Assembly: GCF_000332995.1 (NCBI RefSeq)
Contig: NZ_BANS01000007.1
Location: 166,012-230,011, forward strand
Length of the DNA stretch: 64,000 nucleotides
Source of the DNA: Gordonia amicalis NBRC 100051 = JCM 11271
GTDB taxonomy: Bacteria > Actinomycetota > Actinomycetes > Mycobacteriales > Mycobacteriaceae
Direction: 5' to 3'
Numbering within the stretch: the stretch's first letter is position 1; each line of letters starts with the position of its first letter. Below the pieces are notes generated by a model that had not been told where the DNA came from, did not search any database, and saw only the letters and a program-made list of their open reading frames with translations. This document shows positions 45,320 to 53,834 of this stretch, piece by piece. The position numbers and the translations under genes are program-made.

Positions 45320-46025
45320 AGACGCCCGCCTGCTCACCAGCACCTGCCGACGCAAGCACGTATCCGCACACCACGACGACCGCGCTGATGACCGCGGCGA
45401 CCGCGAACACCGACCACAGCGCGACCTTGACCAGCAGCGCTCCGACCAAGGCGCCCAACAGGATTGACACGATGGCCGCGGATCGACGGTTCACGATCGT
45501 CGCGCGACCGGGCCGTGCGAACATGTCGATCGCCCATGCGGTGATCGTCGACGTCACGACGACGGTCGTCACGTCGGCGACACCGATGTTGCGCGCCGCC
45601 GCAGCCTGCATGCCCATCGCGCACGCGGTCATCCCGACGGCGAACATCGCTGCCACATGCTCCGTCGACTGTGCCCAGATGATGACCGCGGTACCGGCGA
45701 CCAGCGACGCCGACACCGCAAGCACAGCGGTCAACCGCGGACTCCACCCACGCCGATCCGACCGTAGGAACAGGCTCGCCAACCCGGCGCCGAGGATGAA
45801 CGCGACGAGGGCGAGCGCCACGGAGAACACCGGCAGTCCGTCGGCGCCGGCAGCACCCATCCCGAGGATCAGGACGTTCCCGGTCATGTTCCCCAGGAAC
45901 ACGGTGTCGAGACCGAGGAAACCGCCGGCGTCGACGACGCCGGTCGCGAACGTCAGCACGAGCATCAACGCGAGGTCTCGGGCCGCTTCCCGGTCAGCGC
46001 CGGGGGAACTGTCACTCGTGGTCAA
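45318..46025 (-). CDS. DUF1275 (YoaK) family membrane protein
   Basis: 235 residues with about six membrane helices and the family motifs TGVVDAGGFLGLDTVFLGNMTGN and MQAAAARNIGVADVTTVV split over the first and middle helices. The function is unknown. The start is TTG at 46025 because AAGGAG lies 6 nt upstream; the longer frame is arginine-rich and unlike membrane protein. It is convergent with UspA and divergent from the GNAT gene. Confidence 0.88.
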   Translation of the reverse strand: MTTSDSSPGADREAARDLALMLVLTFATGVVDAGGFLGLDTVFLGNMTGNVLILGMGAAGADGLPVFSVALALVAFILGAGLASLFLRSDRRGWSPRLTAVLAVSASLVAGTAVIIWAQSTEHVAAMFAVGMTACAMGMQAAAARNIGVADVTTVVVTSTITAWAIDMFARPGRATIVNRRSAAIVSILLGALVGALLVKVALWSVFAVAAVISAVVVVCGYVLASAGAGEQAGV

Positions 46026-46214
46026 GCGCGGCTCCTTCGGCCCTGGATCTCGCCGTCGACGCACGGCAGATCGTCGTGACCAGCACTGTTCGGTCGCTCC
46101 GATCGTAAGGCGGCGAGCAGCCGGATGTCCGGCGAGTCCGGTTCCCGCGTGTGCGTTTACATCCCGAGCGCTCGCGGTCATCGTGGTCGGCGCACGGCCG
46201 GGTATCGTCGTCGT

Positions 46215-46937
46215 GTGGTCGGAAGCGTCGACGAATCCATGAGCGGTACAGAGCGTTCCGGCCACCGGCAGCTCGGCAACCCGGCACGTGCTGCCCTCAC
46301 CGGCCCCCATGCGCGGTTCGCCGAACGTGTCGGCACCGCGCTGCGGTACCACCCCGATGTCTGCCCGATGGCGGCCCTGCCGGACGACCCGACCCCCGGC
46401 GACTGGGCCGACGCCGCCCGACTGGTCGGCCCCGGCGGTTCTCTCTTCATCCCCGTCGTCGCCGACGCCCCACCGGCGGAATGGCAGACGACCATGCGTC
46501 GACCCGGGGTGCAGATGATCGACGCAGGCGTGTCCGCGGAACCCGACGCCGAGGCGGTCCCCCTGGCCGCGGGCGACGTACCGGAGATGATCGACCTCGT
46601 CCGGCGCACACGTCCCGGACCGTTCCGTCCGCGCACCATTGAGATGGGCACCTACCTCGGCATCCGGCGCGGTGGGCGGCTCGTCGCGATGGGTGGCGAA
46701 CGACTCGCCCTACCGGGTTACACCGAGATCAGCGCGGTCTGCACCGATCCCGCGCACCGCGGCGAAGGACTTGCGTCACGACTGGTTCTCGCCCTCGCCC
46801 ACGGCATTCGACAGCGTGGCGCCACCCCGATACTTCACGCGGACGCGACCAACGTGAACGCCATCCGCCTGTACGAGCAACTGGGTTTCGAGATCCGCGC
46901 GGAAGTGCTGTTCCAGGTGATGCTGGCCCCTTCGTGA
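46215..46937 (+). CDS. GNAT-family acetyltransferase
   Basis: 240 residues. The C-terminal half (about 120-235) is a GNAT domain with the acetyl-CoA-binding turn DPAHRGEGLASRL and the NVNAIRLYEQLGFEIR motif (FR47-like type). The N-terminal half is a less conserved domain of its own. The start at GTG 46215 is suggested by TATCGT (46203-46208) 6 nt upstream, the leaderless pattern; ATG 46239 is the alternative. The acceptor substrate is unknown. Confidence 0.85.
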   Translation: MVGSVDESMSGTERSGHRQLGNPARAALTGPHARFAERVGTALRYHPDVCPMAALPDDPTPGDWADAARLVGPGGSLFIPVVADAPPAEWQTTMRRPGVQMIDAGVSAEPDAEAVPLAAGDVPEMIDLVRRTRPGPFRPRTIEMGTYLGIRRGGRLVAMGGERLALPGYTEISAVCTDPAHRGEGLASRLVLALAHGIRQRGATPILHADATNVNAIRLYEQLGFEIRAEVLFQVMLAPS

Positions 46938-46984
46938 CGTGCGCTCCGCAAGCTCCGGGCACTCCTCAGGGAGCAGGTGACGCG

Positions 46985-47944
46985 CTACGCGGCATCACTT
47001 TGTTTCAGCGACTTCGCCAGCGGCGCGATCTCGTCCAGGTAGATCGCGGCCAGAACACCGGACTCGTCGGCGAGGTTGCGCACGCGGTCACTCTCCGCGC
47101 GGTCCCGTTCCGCGTCGACCACGTGCTCGAATTCGTCTATGGCACTGACCCGCTCGAGCCAGGACTGCTTGTCCTGACGCTGTTGGATGCGGGCGACGAT
47201 CTGCTCGTACTCGGCGAATGCCTCGACCCGCGCGACGAGGCCGTCAAGCCGACCGGACAGCAGCCTCGACTTCTCCGCGAACGTCGCGATCACCTCGTCG
47301 TCGACGCCGAGATGTCCCGCGGGCGCGTCACCGAGGATGGCCAGCTGGTCGCGCAGCCCGGCCGCTGCGGTCGTGATCGCGGTGGCCTCTCCGACCAGGT
47401 CGACGCGCACGGAATGCCGGTCGAAGAAGTCCAGCTTCCACGCCGGATAACGGCTGACGCTGTCGGCGACGAGCGCCGTGGTCCAGACGATCTTCCCGAT
47501 GCGATCCTTGTTGAGTTGTGCGAGTTCGGTCCAGTCCCCGAGCCGGTCGCGAGGTTCCGCCTGGCCCGCCTCGTCCGGATCGGAGTTGCCCGGACTCCGG
47601 TTGTGCCAGAGATCGAGAGCAAGGACGAGGTAGTCGTTCGCGCCACCCGCCGGGCTGCGGGTCCACTGCCCCTCGATTCGGCGCTGTACCGACTGACACG
47701 ACGCCCACCGCGCGGCCTGGGCCAACCGCAGCTCGTCGGCGAGTTCGCCCAGTGCATCGGTCGACGGTCGAACAGCGACGTGCGACGCCTCGACCGGGGA
47801 GTCGTTCCGCTCGGCTCGACGCCGCGCGCGGTCGTCTCTCATCCCGGTGAACATCGCCGAGAACGCGCCGACGGCCAACGACATCAGCAGGTCGAGAGCC
47901 ACCACGACCACCACCACGAAGACGGCCCCGGCGACGAACATCAT
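46985..47944 (-). CDS. Membrane-anchored protein of unknown function
   Basis: 319 residues. One N-terminal transmembrane helix (MMFVAGAVFVVVVVVALDLL) is followed by a basic stretch (DDRARRRAERN) and a long mainly helical cytoplasmic region, including a predicted coiled coil near the C-terminus (EQIVARIQQRQDKQ ... DAERDRAESDRVR). I recognise no family. The start is the first of two adjacent ATG codons at 47944; the frame upstream has no membrane or conserved features. It is convergent with the GNAT gene and divergent from DUF3556. Confidence 0.7.
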   Translation of the reverse strand: MMFVAGAVFVVVVVVALDLLMSLAVGAFSAMFTGMRDDRARRRAERNDSPVEASHVAVRPSTDALGELADELRLAQAARWASCQSVQRRIEGQWTRSPAGGANDYLVLALDLWHNRSPGNSDPDEAGQAEPRDRLGDWTELAQLNKDRIGKIVWTTALVADSVSRYPAWKLDFFDRHSVRVDLVGEATAITTAAAGLRDQLAILGDAPAGHLGVDDEVIATFAEKSRLLSGRLDGLVARVEAFAEYEQIVARIQQRQDKQSWLERVSAIDEFEHVVDAERDRAESDRVRNLADESGVLAAIYLDEIAPLAKSLKQSDAA

Positions 47945-48081
47945 GCTTCCAGTGAACCACTCGGCGACGCTTACGTGGCCTGTTCGCGACTGGCATCTAC
48001 CACGCGAGGATGTCGGCCACAGCCAGGCCACACCACCGATCTCGCCCCAAGCAATCGCTTGGTTTGTTACGTTCGGCAACG

Positions 48082-49827
48082 ATGGGATTCCTGAAACAGA
48101 CCACTCCCGACATCGACTTCCCGACCTGGAGCCAGGGCACACGCGCGGAGAAGATCCGGCCCATGGCGCGACATTGGGCCGAGGTCGGGTTCGGGACCCC
48201 GGTGGCACTGCACCTGTTCTATGTCGGCAAGATCCTCGCCTTCATCCTGATCGGCTGGACGATCGTCATCACGACGCCGGGCATCGACGGCTTCCTCGAC
48301 GTCACCGCCTGGTACAACGAGCCGATCGTCTTCCAGAAGGTCGTGCTCTACACGACGCTCTTCGAGGTGGTGGGTTTCGGCTGCGGGTTCGGCCCGCTGA
48401 ACAACCGCTTCTTCCCGCCCTTCGGCTCGATCCTCTACTGGTTGCGCCCCGGGACGATCCGTCAGCCCCCGTGGCCCCGGATCCCACTGACCGCGGGTGA
48501 CGCCAGGACCCCCGTCGACGTCCTGCTCTACGGCGCGCTGATCGTCGTCGTGCTGATCGCCCTGTTCAGCCCCGGTTCGGGCGCCGTCCCCGAACTCGAC
48601 ACCACCGTCGGCGTCCTTCCCGCGTGGCAGATCTGGACGATCCTCGGACTCCTCGCCGCGATCGGACTCCGGGACAAGACGGTCTTCCTGGCCGCACGCG
48701 GCGAGGTGTACGGCGCGCTGACGGTGACGTTCCTGTTCGGCGGCGTCGACATGATCATCGGCGCCCAACTCTTGTTCCTGTGCATCTGGCTCGGCGCGGC
48801 GACGTCGAAACTGAACAAGCATTTCCCCTTCGTCATCGCGACGATGATGTCCAACAACCCGATCTGGCGGTCGCCGAAGATCAAACGCAAGTTCTTCGAG
48901 GACTTCCCCGAAGACCTCCGACCCGGACGCCGGTCCCGTTGGATCGCCCACTTCTCCACGGCCGTCGAAGGACTCGTCCCGATCGTGCTGTTCTTCTCGC
49001 ACGGCGGGTGGGTCGGCGGGATCGCCGCCGCGATCATGCTCGTCTTCCACTTCGGCATCCTGTCGTCGATCCCGATGGGAGTCCCGCTGGAGTGGAACGT
49101 CTTCATGATGTTCGGCATCCTCGCGATCTTCGTCGGCCACCCGGGCATCGGGCTCACCGACCTCGAATCCCCGTGCCCGCTACTACTGTTCGCGGTGTCG
49201 GCGACGACGGTGGTCGTCGGGAACCTGATGCCGCGCAAGGTGTCCTTCCTGCCCGGCATGCGGTACTACGCGGGCAACTGGGACACCGGACTGTGGTGCA
49301 TCAAGCCGTCGGCGTCGGCGAAGATCGAAGCGGGCATCGTGGCCATCGCGTCGATGCCGGCGGCCCAACTCGAACGGTTCTACGGCAGTCCCGAAGCCGC
49401 CCAGATCCCCCTCTACATGGGATATGCGTTCCGCTCCTCCAACAGTCACGGCCGCGCACTCTTCACGCTCGCACATCGCGCCATGAGTGGAACCCCCGAG
49501 GAACAGTACGTACTCACCGACGGCGAACGGATCTGCAGCACCGCGATGGGCTGGAACTTCGGCGACGGCCACCTCTCCAACGAGCAGCTCATCGAATCAC
49601 TCCAGCGCCGTTGCCGATTCGAGCCGGGCGAGGTGCGGATCGTCCTGCTCGACGCCCAGCCGATTCATCGTCAGACGCAGGAGTACCGCCTGATCGACCC
49701 GGCGATCGGCGTCTTCGAGAAGGGCTACGTCCGGGTCGCCGATCTCGTCACCCGCCAGCCGTGGGACGACGAGGTCCCGACGACAGTGACATGGCGCGCC
49801 GATGGTGGCCGCACTGATCCTGCCTGA
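48082..49827 (+). CDS. DUF3556 transmembrane protein
   Basis: 581 residues. An HTTM-like membrane region of about ten helices (about 45-390) is followed by a soluble C-terminal domain (about 400-581). It matches the DUF3556 family, largely confined to mycolic-acid actinobacteria, without a known function; the membrane part resembles gamma-carboxylase-like HTTM proteins. The ATG at 48082 has TACGTT 8 nt upstream, so it may be leaderless. An acyl-CoA dehydrogenase gene is convergent, 33 bp away. Confidence 0.87.
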   Translation: MGFLKQTTPDIDFPTWSQGTRAEKIRPMARHWAEVGFGTPVALHLFYVGKILAFILIGWTIVITTPGIDGFLDVTAWYNEPIVFQKVVLYTTLFEVVGFGCGFGPLNNRFFPPFGSILYWLRPGTIRQPPWPRIPLTAGDARTPVDVLLYGALIVVVLIALFSPGSGAVPELDTTVGVLPAWQIWTILGLLAAIGLRDKTVFLAARGEVYGALTVTFLFGGVDMIIGAQLLFLCIWLGAATSKLNKHFPFVIATMMSNNPIWRSPKIKRKFFEDFPEDLRPGRRSRWIAHFSTAVEGLVPIVLFFSHGGWVGGIAAAIMLVFHFGILSSIPMGVPLEWNVFMMFGILAIFVGHPGIGLTDLESPCPLLLFAVSATTVVVGNLMPRKVSFLPGMRYYAGNWDTGLWCIKPSASAKIEAGIVAIASMPAAQLERFYGSPEAAQIPLYMGYAFRSSNSHGRALFTLAHRAMSGTPEEQYVLTDGERICSTAMGWNFGDGHLSNEQLIESLQRRCRFEPGEVRIVLLDAQPIHRQTQEYRLIDPAIGVFEKGYVRVADLVTRQPWDDEVPTTVTWRADGGRTDPA

Positions 49828-49860
49828 GGCCGCCTGCCGTCGGCGCGACCGGTCCCGGAC

Positions 49861-51003
49861 TCACAGGGTGCGGGCGATGATCTCCTTCATGATCTCGTTG
49901 GTTCCCGCGTAGATCTTCTGCACGCGGTTGTCCGCCCACAGGCGGGCGATCGGGTACTCGTTCATGTATCCGTAGCCGCCGAACAGCTGGAGGCATTCGT
50001 CGGCGACCGCCATCGCCCGGTCGCTCGTCCACCATTTCGCCATTGCGACCGTGGGGATGTCGAGCTTTCCGTCGATGTGCTTCACGATGCAGTCGTCGAC
50101 GAAGACACGCGCTATCCGTGCCTCGGTGGCCGCTTCGGCGAGTTTGAACTTGGTGTTCTGGAAACTGAAGACAGGCCGGCCGAATGCCTCGCGCTCCTTG
50201 GTGTAGGCGATCGTCTCGGAGACGGCCTTCTCCATGCCGGCCACCGAGGCGACCGCGATGATCAGCCGCTCCTGTGGCAACTGCTGCATCAGCTGGATGA
50301 ACCCCTGACCTTCCTGCTCACCGAGCAGGTTCGACGTCGGCACCCGGACGCCGTCGAAGAACAGCTCCGATGTGTCCTGTCCGCGCTGCCCGATCTTGTC
50401 GAGGACCCGTCCGCGACGGAACCCCTGCCGGCTGGATTCGACGAGGATCAGGGAGATGCCCTTGGCACCCTCGGACGAGTCCGTCTTGGCGACGACGATG
50501 ATGAGGTCGGCCTGGCCGCCGTTGGTGATGAAGGTCTTCGAGCCGTCGATGACGTAGTCGTCACCGTCGCGGATCGCCCTGGTCTTGACGTTCTGTAGGT
50601 CGGAGCCGGTACCCGGTTCCGTCATGGCGATGGCGCCCACGACCTCCCCGCTGGCCATCTTGGGGAGCCACGTCGACTTCTGCTCCTCGGATCCGTACGC
50701 GAGGAGGTAATGCGCAACGATGCCGTTGTGGAGGCTGACGCCCCATGAGCTGTCGGCCACGCCGGCCTGCTCCTCGATGAGCACCGCCTCGTGCGCGAAC
50801 GTGCCCCCGCCGCCGCCGTACTGCTCGGGGATGGACATACACAGAAGCCCCAGTTCACCGGCCTTGAGCCACAGGTCGCGATCGACATGGTGCTGCTCGA
50901 TGAACTTCTCGGTGTTCGGCTTGATCTCTTTCTCGCAGAAGCTTCGCGCCAGTTCACGCAAAGCGCTGATGTCGTCGTCCTCCCAGGGGGAACGTTCAGT
51001 CAC
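49861..51003 (-). CDS. Acyl-CoA dehydrogenase
   Basis: 380 residues, full length, with the N-terminal helical, beta and C-terminal helical domains. The signatures AIAMTEPGTGSDLQNVKT and WTSDRAMAVADECLQLFGG are present. The C-terminal active-site segment reads IYAGTNEIMKEII, with Ala where medium-chain enzymes have the catalytic Glu (YEGT), so the base probably lies on helix G as in long-chain and isovaleryl enzymes. FAD-dependent alpha,beta-dehydrogenation of acyl-CoA; the chain length is uncertain. The start is GTG. An imperfect palindrome 39 bp upstream is a likely operator. Confidence 0.93.
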   Translation of the reverse strand: MTERSPWEDDDISALRELARSFCEKEIKPNTEKFIEQHHVDRDLWLKAGELGLLCMSIPEQYGGGGGTFAHEAVLIEEQAGVADSSWGVSLHNGIVAHYLLAYGSEEQKSTWLPKMASGEVVGAIAMTEPGTGSDLQNVKTRAIRDGDDYVIDGSKTFITNGGQADLIIVVAKTDSSEGAKGISLILVESSRQGFRRGRVLDKIGQRGQDTSELFFDGVRVPTSNLLGEQEGQGFIQLMQQLPQERLIIAVASVAGMEKAVSETIAYTKEREAFGRPVFSFQNTKFKLAEAATEARIARVFVDDCIVKHIDGKLDIPTVAMAKWWTSDRAMAVADECLQLFGGYGYMNEYPIARLWADNRVQKIYAGTNEIMKEIIARTL

Positions 51004-51365
51004 AGGGGTCAGCCTTTCGTCGCGGGACCGTCGACGCCGATCGTAACATTGAACGATGTAACGGTTGGCGCACCGCGCATCGCCGCGCCTCGTGTACGGG
51101 AGAACGCGGGCGATCAGGCCGCGGCGTGTCCGAGGTGCGCAACCGGGAGTCGTACGTCATGATCGGATGCACACGCCGAGATCAGCGGCCCCCGTGCCCG
51201 ATCGTCGTGCGCGTCGAATCGACGCCGGGTCCCGCGCGCGCCTTCCCCCGCCTTCGGATGCTCAAATCGACTGCTGTCCAATATCTTTCCGACGCGTCGC
51301 GATGCAGAACGATCCGAAATCGGTCACACTGTGAGCACACCAGCCTTCGCCGAGAGGGGTCAGTT
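51004..51365. other. Intergenic region upstream of the acyl-CoA dehydrogenase
   Basis: About 362 bp between divergent genes. It holds an operator-like palindrome at 51042-51063. The segment 51255-51345 is AT-richer and probably contains the promoter of the gene at 51366. The open frames across it have antisense-like composition and no ribosome-binding sites. Confidence 0.5.
51042..51063 (-). promoter_or_regulatory. TetR-type operator candidate before acyl-CoA dehydrogenase
   Basis: On the minus strand CGTTACAT-CGTTCA-ATGTTACG forms a 22-bp palindrome with one arm mismatch, 39 bp before the gene. Size and symmetry fit TetR-family regulators of fatty-acid catabolism. No such regulator is adjacent. 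Confidence 0.45.
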
Positions 51366-51836
51366 GTGACCAGGATCTTCGATGCAACCACTTGGGGAGC
51401 CGAGCTCTGTGCCGCCGGCGACGACGTCCTCGCCGGCGAGGTCTCACTGCGTGAGGAATCCCTGAGGCGCAAGGTCGCGTTCTACCTCGACGCCGAGGGA
51501 CTCCCCTTGTGCCAGTCCTCGTGCGACCCGTCGCAGTGGCATCCGACGCTGGTGACCCGGATGACCTCGGTGGTCGTCTCCCATGGGCGCGCCGTCGTCT
51601 CCATCGATGCGGCTCTCCCGTTGCACTCGTCGATTCTCGACATCGCTTTCCCCGGAGCAGGTTCTGGTGGCTCGATGATGGACATCACCATCGTCGACCT
51701 GTCCCGGCACCGCCGTACCCTGCACGCCGAGGTCCCGTCACATCTGGTGGTGACCGGCACCATCGCCGTGGCACTCTCTCCCGTCGGGTCGGCGCTGCGC
51801 ACCGCGCCATCGGGACGCACGATCGGGATCGGCTGA
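51366..51836 (+). CDS. Hypothetical protein (156 aa)
   Basis: I do not recognise this protein. The GTG start has GAGAGGGG 6 nt upstream. The product is mainly beta-strand and small-residue rich, with two Cys close together (LCQSSCDPSQW), no signal peptide and no membrane segment. Codon use fits the surrounding genes. It is convergent with the XRE regulator gene and has no obvious partner. Confidence 0.65.
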   Translation: MTRIFDATTWGAELCAAGDDVLAGEVSLREESLRRKVAFYLDAEGLPLCQSSCDPSQWHPTLVTRMTSVVVSHGRAVVSIDAALPLHSSILDIAFPGAGSGGSMMDITIVDLSRHRRTLHAEVPSHLVVTGTIAVALSPVGSALRTAPSGRTIGIG

Positions 51837-51855
51837 CCTCGCCCCCGGCGCCCGC

Positions 51856-52758
51856 TCAGGCGTTCCCATCGGGGATCTGCGGGACCGTCGACTCCGACGC
51901 AGTCGCCGCCGACGGTTCGTCGGCGATCCGGGACAACAGCTGCAGCGCATGCCGGGACGCGGACTCCGGCTCGGTCCGGTAGACGAAGATCGTCTGCTCG
52001 GGATCGTCGCCCGGGCTCAGGGCTTGGTAGGAGACCGTCAGATCACCCACCACCGGATGGTGGTACCGCTTGGTGCCGACGCTCCGCTCATGCACGCGGT
52101 TGCGCGACCACAGCTTGACGAATTCCGGGCTGTGGATGGACAGTTCACCCACCAGAGCGCCGAGCCGCGGATCGTCGGGATGCTTGCCCGCATCCATGCG
52201 CAACATGGCAGCGGTGTCCGCGGCGACGCCGTCCCAGTCGACGTACAGGTCGCGCGCGTGGGGGTCGAGAAAGACGAATCGGGCCTGATTGCGTTCTGCC
52301 GCAGGCCGGTTCTCGAAATCGGCGACCAGGAGTCCGGCGAGTCGGTTGTGGCCCAGCACATCCAGGCGGCGCCCGAGTACGAACGCTGGTTGCAGTGCGG
52401 CGTCGAAGGTCTCGAGCAGTTCGAGCGTCGACGCGTGGAGACGCTGCGGCTTGTCGGCACGGCGTCGGCGAGTCGGTTCGCGACGGGCGATCGTGTGCAG
52501 GTGGTTGCGTTCACTGTCGTCGAGTTGCAGTGCGTCGGCGAGTGCGTCGAGGACCTCCAGCGACGCACTCTTGCTCCGCCCCTGTTCCAGCCGCGTGTAG
52601 TAGTCGACGCTCACTCCGGCGAGCATCGCCAGTTCCTCACGACGCAGGCCGTTGACCCTGCGACGTCCCACCTCGGCTATCCCGGCGGCGTCCGGTGACA
52701 GCCGACCGCGGGCCGCGCGAAGGAAATCGGCGAGTGACGGTTCGAGTTGATCGGCCAT
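51856..52758 (-). CDS. XRE-family regulator with MmyB-like ligand domain
   Basis: 300 residues. The N-terminal helix-turn-helix (RVNGLRREELAMLAGVSVDYY, TRLEQGRSKSASLEVLDAL) is followed by a MmyB-like ligand-binding domain (about 105-270). In actinobacteria such regulators commonly sit divergent to a short-chain dehydrogenase that they control, as here. The start is ATG 52758 with AGGA 7-10 nt upstream. MmyB domains are reported to bind fatty-acid ligands; the ligand of this one is unknown. Confidence 0.9.
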   Translation of the reverse strand: MADQLEPSLADFLRAARGRLSPDAAGIAEVGRRRVNGLRREELAMLAGVSVDYYTRLEQGRSKSASLEVLDALADALQLDDSERNHLHTIARREPTRRRRADKPQRLHASTLELLETFDAALQPAFVLGRRLDVLGHNRLAGLLVADFENRPAAERNQARFVFLDPHARDLYVDWDGVAADTAAMLRMDAGKHPDDPRLGALVGELSIHSPEFVKLWSRNRVHERSVGTKRYHHPVVGDLTVSYQALSPGDDPEQTIFVYRTEPESASRHALQLLSRIADEPSAATASESTVPQIPDGNA

Positions 52759-52934
52759 GTTCCCATCCTGCGGACTCGTCTGACCTGCGTCAAAGGGTGA
52801 GGGTGGCCCAGTTTGTCCCAGGAAGAACTCTCTCTTCACCGATGGCTGCCGGGTCGTGACGATGGATGTCATCGCCTCGACGGCGATTCACCACCACCCC
52901 AACAGGAAGTGAGTACACGAACATGTCTGTCTAG

Positions 52935-53756
52935 ATGATCACCGGAGCGGGCCGCGGACTGGGCCTCGAGATCACACGAGCCGCCCTGCAGGCCGGCGAC
53001 CACGTCGCGGTCTGCGCACGACGCACCGACTCCATCCCCGACGACGTCCGCAACCACCCCGATGTGTTGCCGGTACCTCTCGACGTCACCGACATCGGCC
53101 AGGTCGCGACCGCAGTCGCGTCCGTGATGGAGCGGTTCGGAACCGTCGACGTCCTCGTCAACAATGCCGGACGCGGCCTCCTCGGCGCCGTGGAGGAGAT
53201 CACCGATGCCGAGGCGCGGTCGGTGTTCGACGTCAACGTCTTCGGGCTCCTCAACGTCACCCGTGCGGTCGTACCACTGATGCGCGCGGCCGGCCGGGGC
53301 AAGCTCGTCCACATCGGGTCGCGCGGCGGCTTCGAGGGCGAGCCCGGCGTCGCACTCTATTCGGCGACCAAGTTCGCGGTCGCGGGTATCAGCGAATCCC
53401 TCGCCGGTGAACTAGCGCCGTTCGGAATCCAGAGCACGGTCGTCGAACCCGGCGTGTTCCGCACCGATTTCCTCGATGCCAGCTCGCTACAGTTGCCGGC
53501 GAATCAGGTTGCCGCATACGACGGTACGCCCGCACACGCGACTCTCGAGTGGGCCGAGGAGACCAACCATTCCCAGCTCGGCGACCCGGTCAAGGGTGCC
53601 GCGTTCATCCACCGGATCGTGTCGTCGGACGATCCACTGCCCCTGCATCTTCCGGTGGGCCAGGACGCACTCGACCGACGGGTGGCGATCACCGAACGCA
53701 TCGAGAAGGAGATCGCTCCGTTGCGTGCGGCATCCGCTGCCACCGCGTGTGACTGA
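52935..53756 (+). CDS. Short-chain dehydrogenase/reductase, N-terminus altered by amber codon
   Basis: 273 residues of the classical SDR fold: TGAGRGLG for NAD(P) binding, NNAG (76-79), S129, and YSATK (Y142, K146). The expected family start would be MSVWMITGAGRGLG. In the DNA, ATG-TCT-GTC at 52923 is followed by TAG where TGG (Trp) would be expected, and then by ATG at 52935. The ribosome-binding site AGGAAG serves 52923, so translation probably stops after three codons and restarts at the adjacent ATG, with loss of the first four residues. Divergent from the XRE regulator. The substrate is unknown. Confidence 0.85.
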   Translation: MITGAGRGLGLEITRAALQAGDHVAVCARRTDSIPDDVRNHPDVLPVPLDVTDIGQVATAVASVMERFGTVDVLVNNAGRGLLGAVEEITDAEARSVFDVNVFGLLNVTRAVVPLMRAAGRGKLVHIGSRGGFEGEPGVALYSATKFAVAGISESLAGELAPFGIQSTVVEPGVFRTDFLDASSLQLPANQVAAYDGTPAHATLEWAEETNHSQLGDPVKGAAFIHRIVSSDDPLPLHLPVGQDALDRRVAITERIEKEIAPLRAASAATACD

Positions 53757-53766
53757 CCGGCACCCG

Positions 53767-53829
53767 GAATCGCCACCTCACGTCCAGAATCGCAGCTGCC
53801 CAGCGGGATTCCCACGGAGGTGGCGATTC
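53767..53829. terminator. Long inverted repeat between convergent genes
   Basis: A perfect 13-bp inverted repeat, GAATCGCCACCTC (53767-53779) and its complement (53817-53829), separated by 37 nt, lies between the SDR (+) and the FAD oxidoreductase (-). It could act as a two-way terminator, though the loop is long. Confidence 0.55.
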
Positions 53830-53834
53830 GGCCG

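Noticed and set aside
51065..51334. An 89-codon plus-strand frame in the intergenic region before 51366
   Set aside because: Arg/Pro-rich translation, no ribosome-binding site, overlaps the operator and promoter region.
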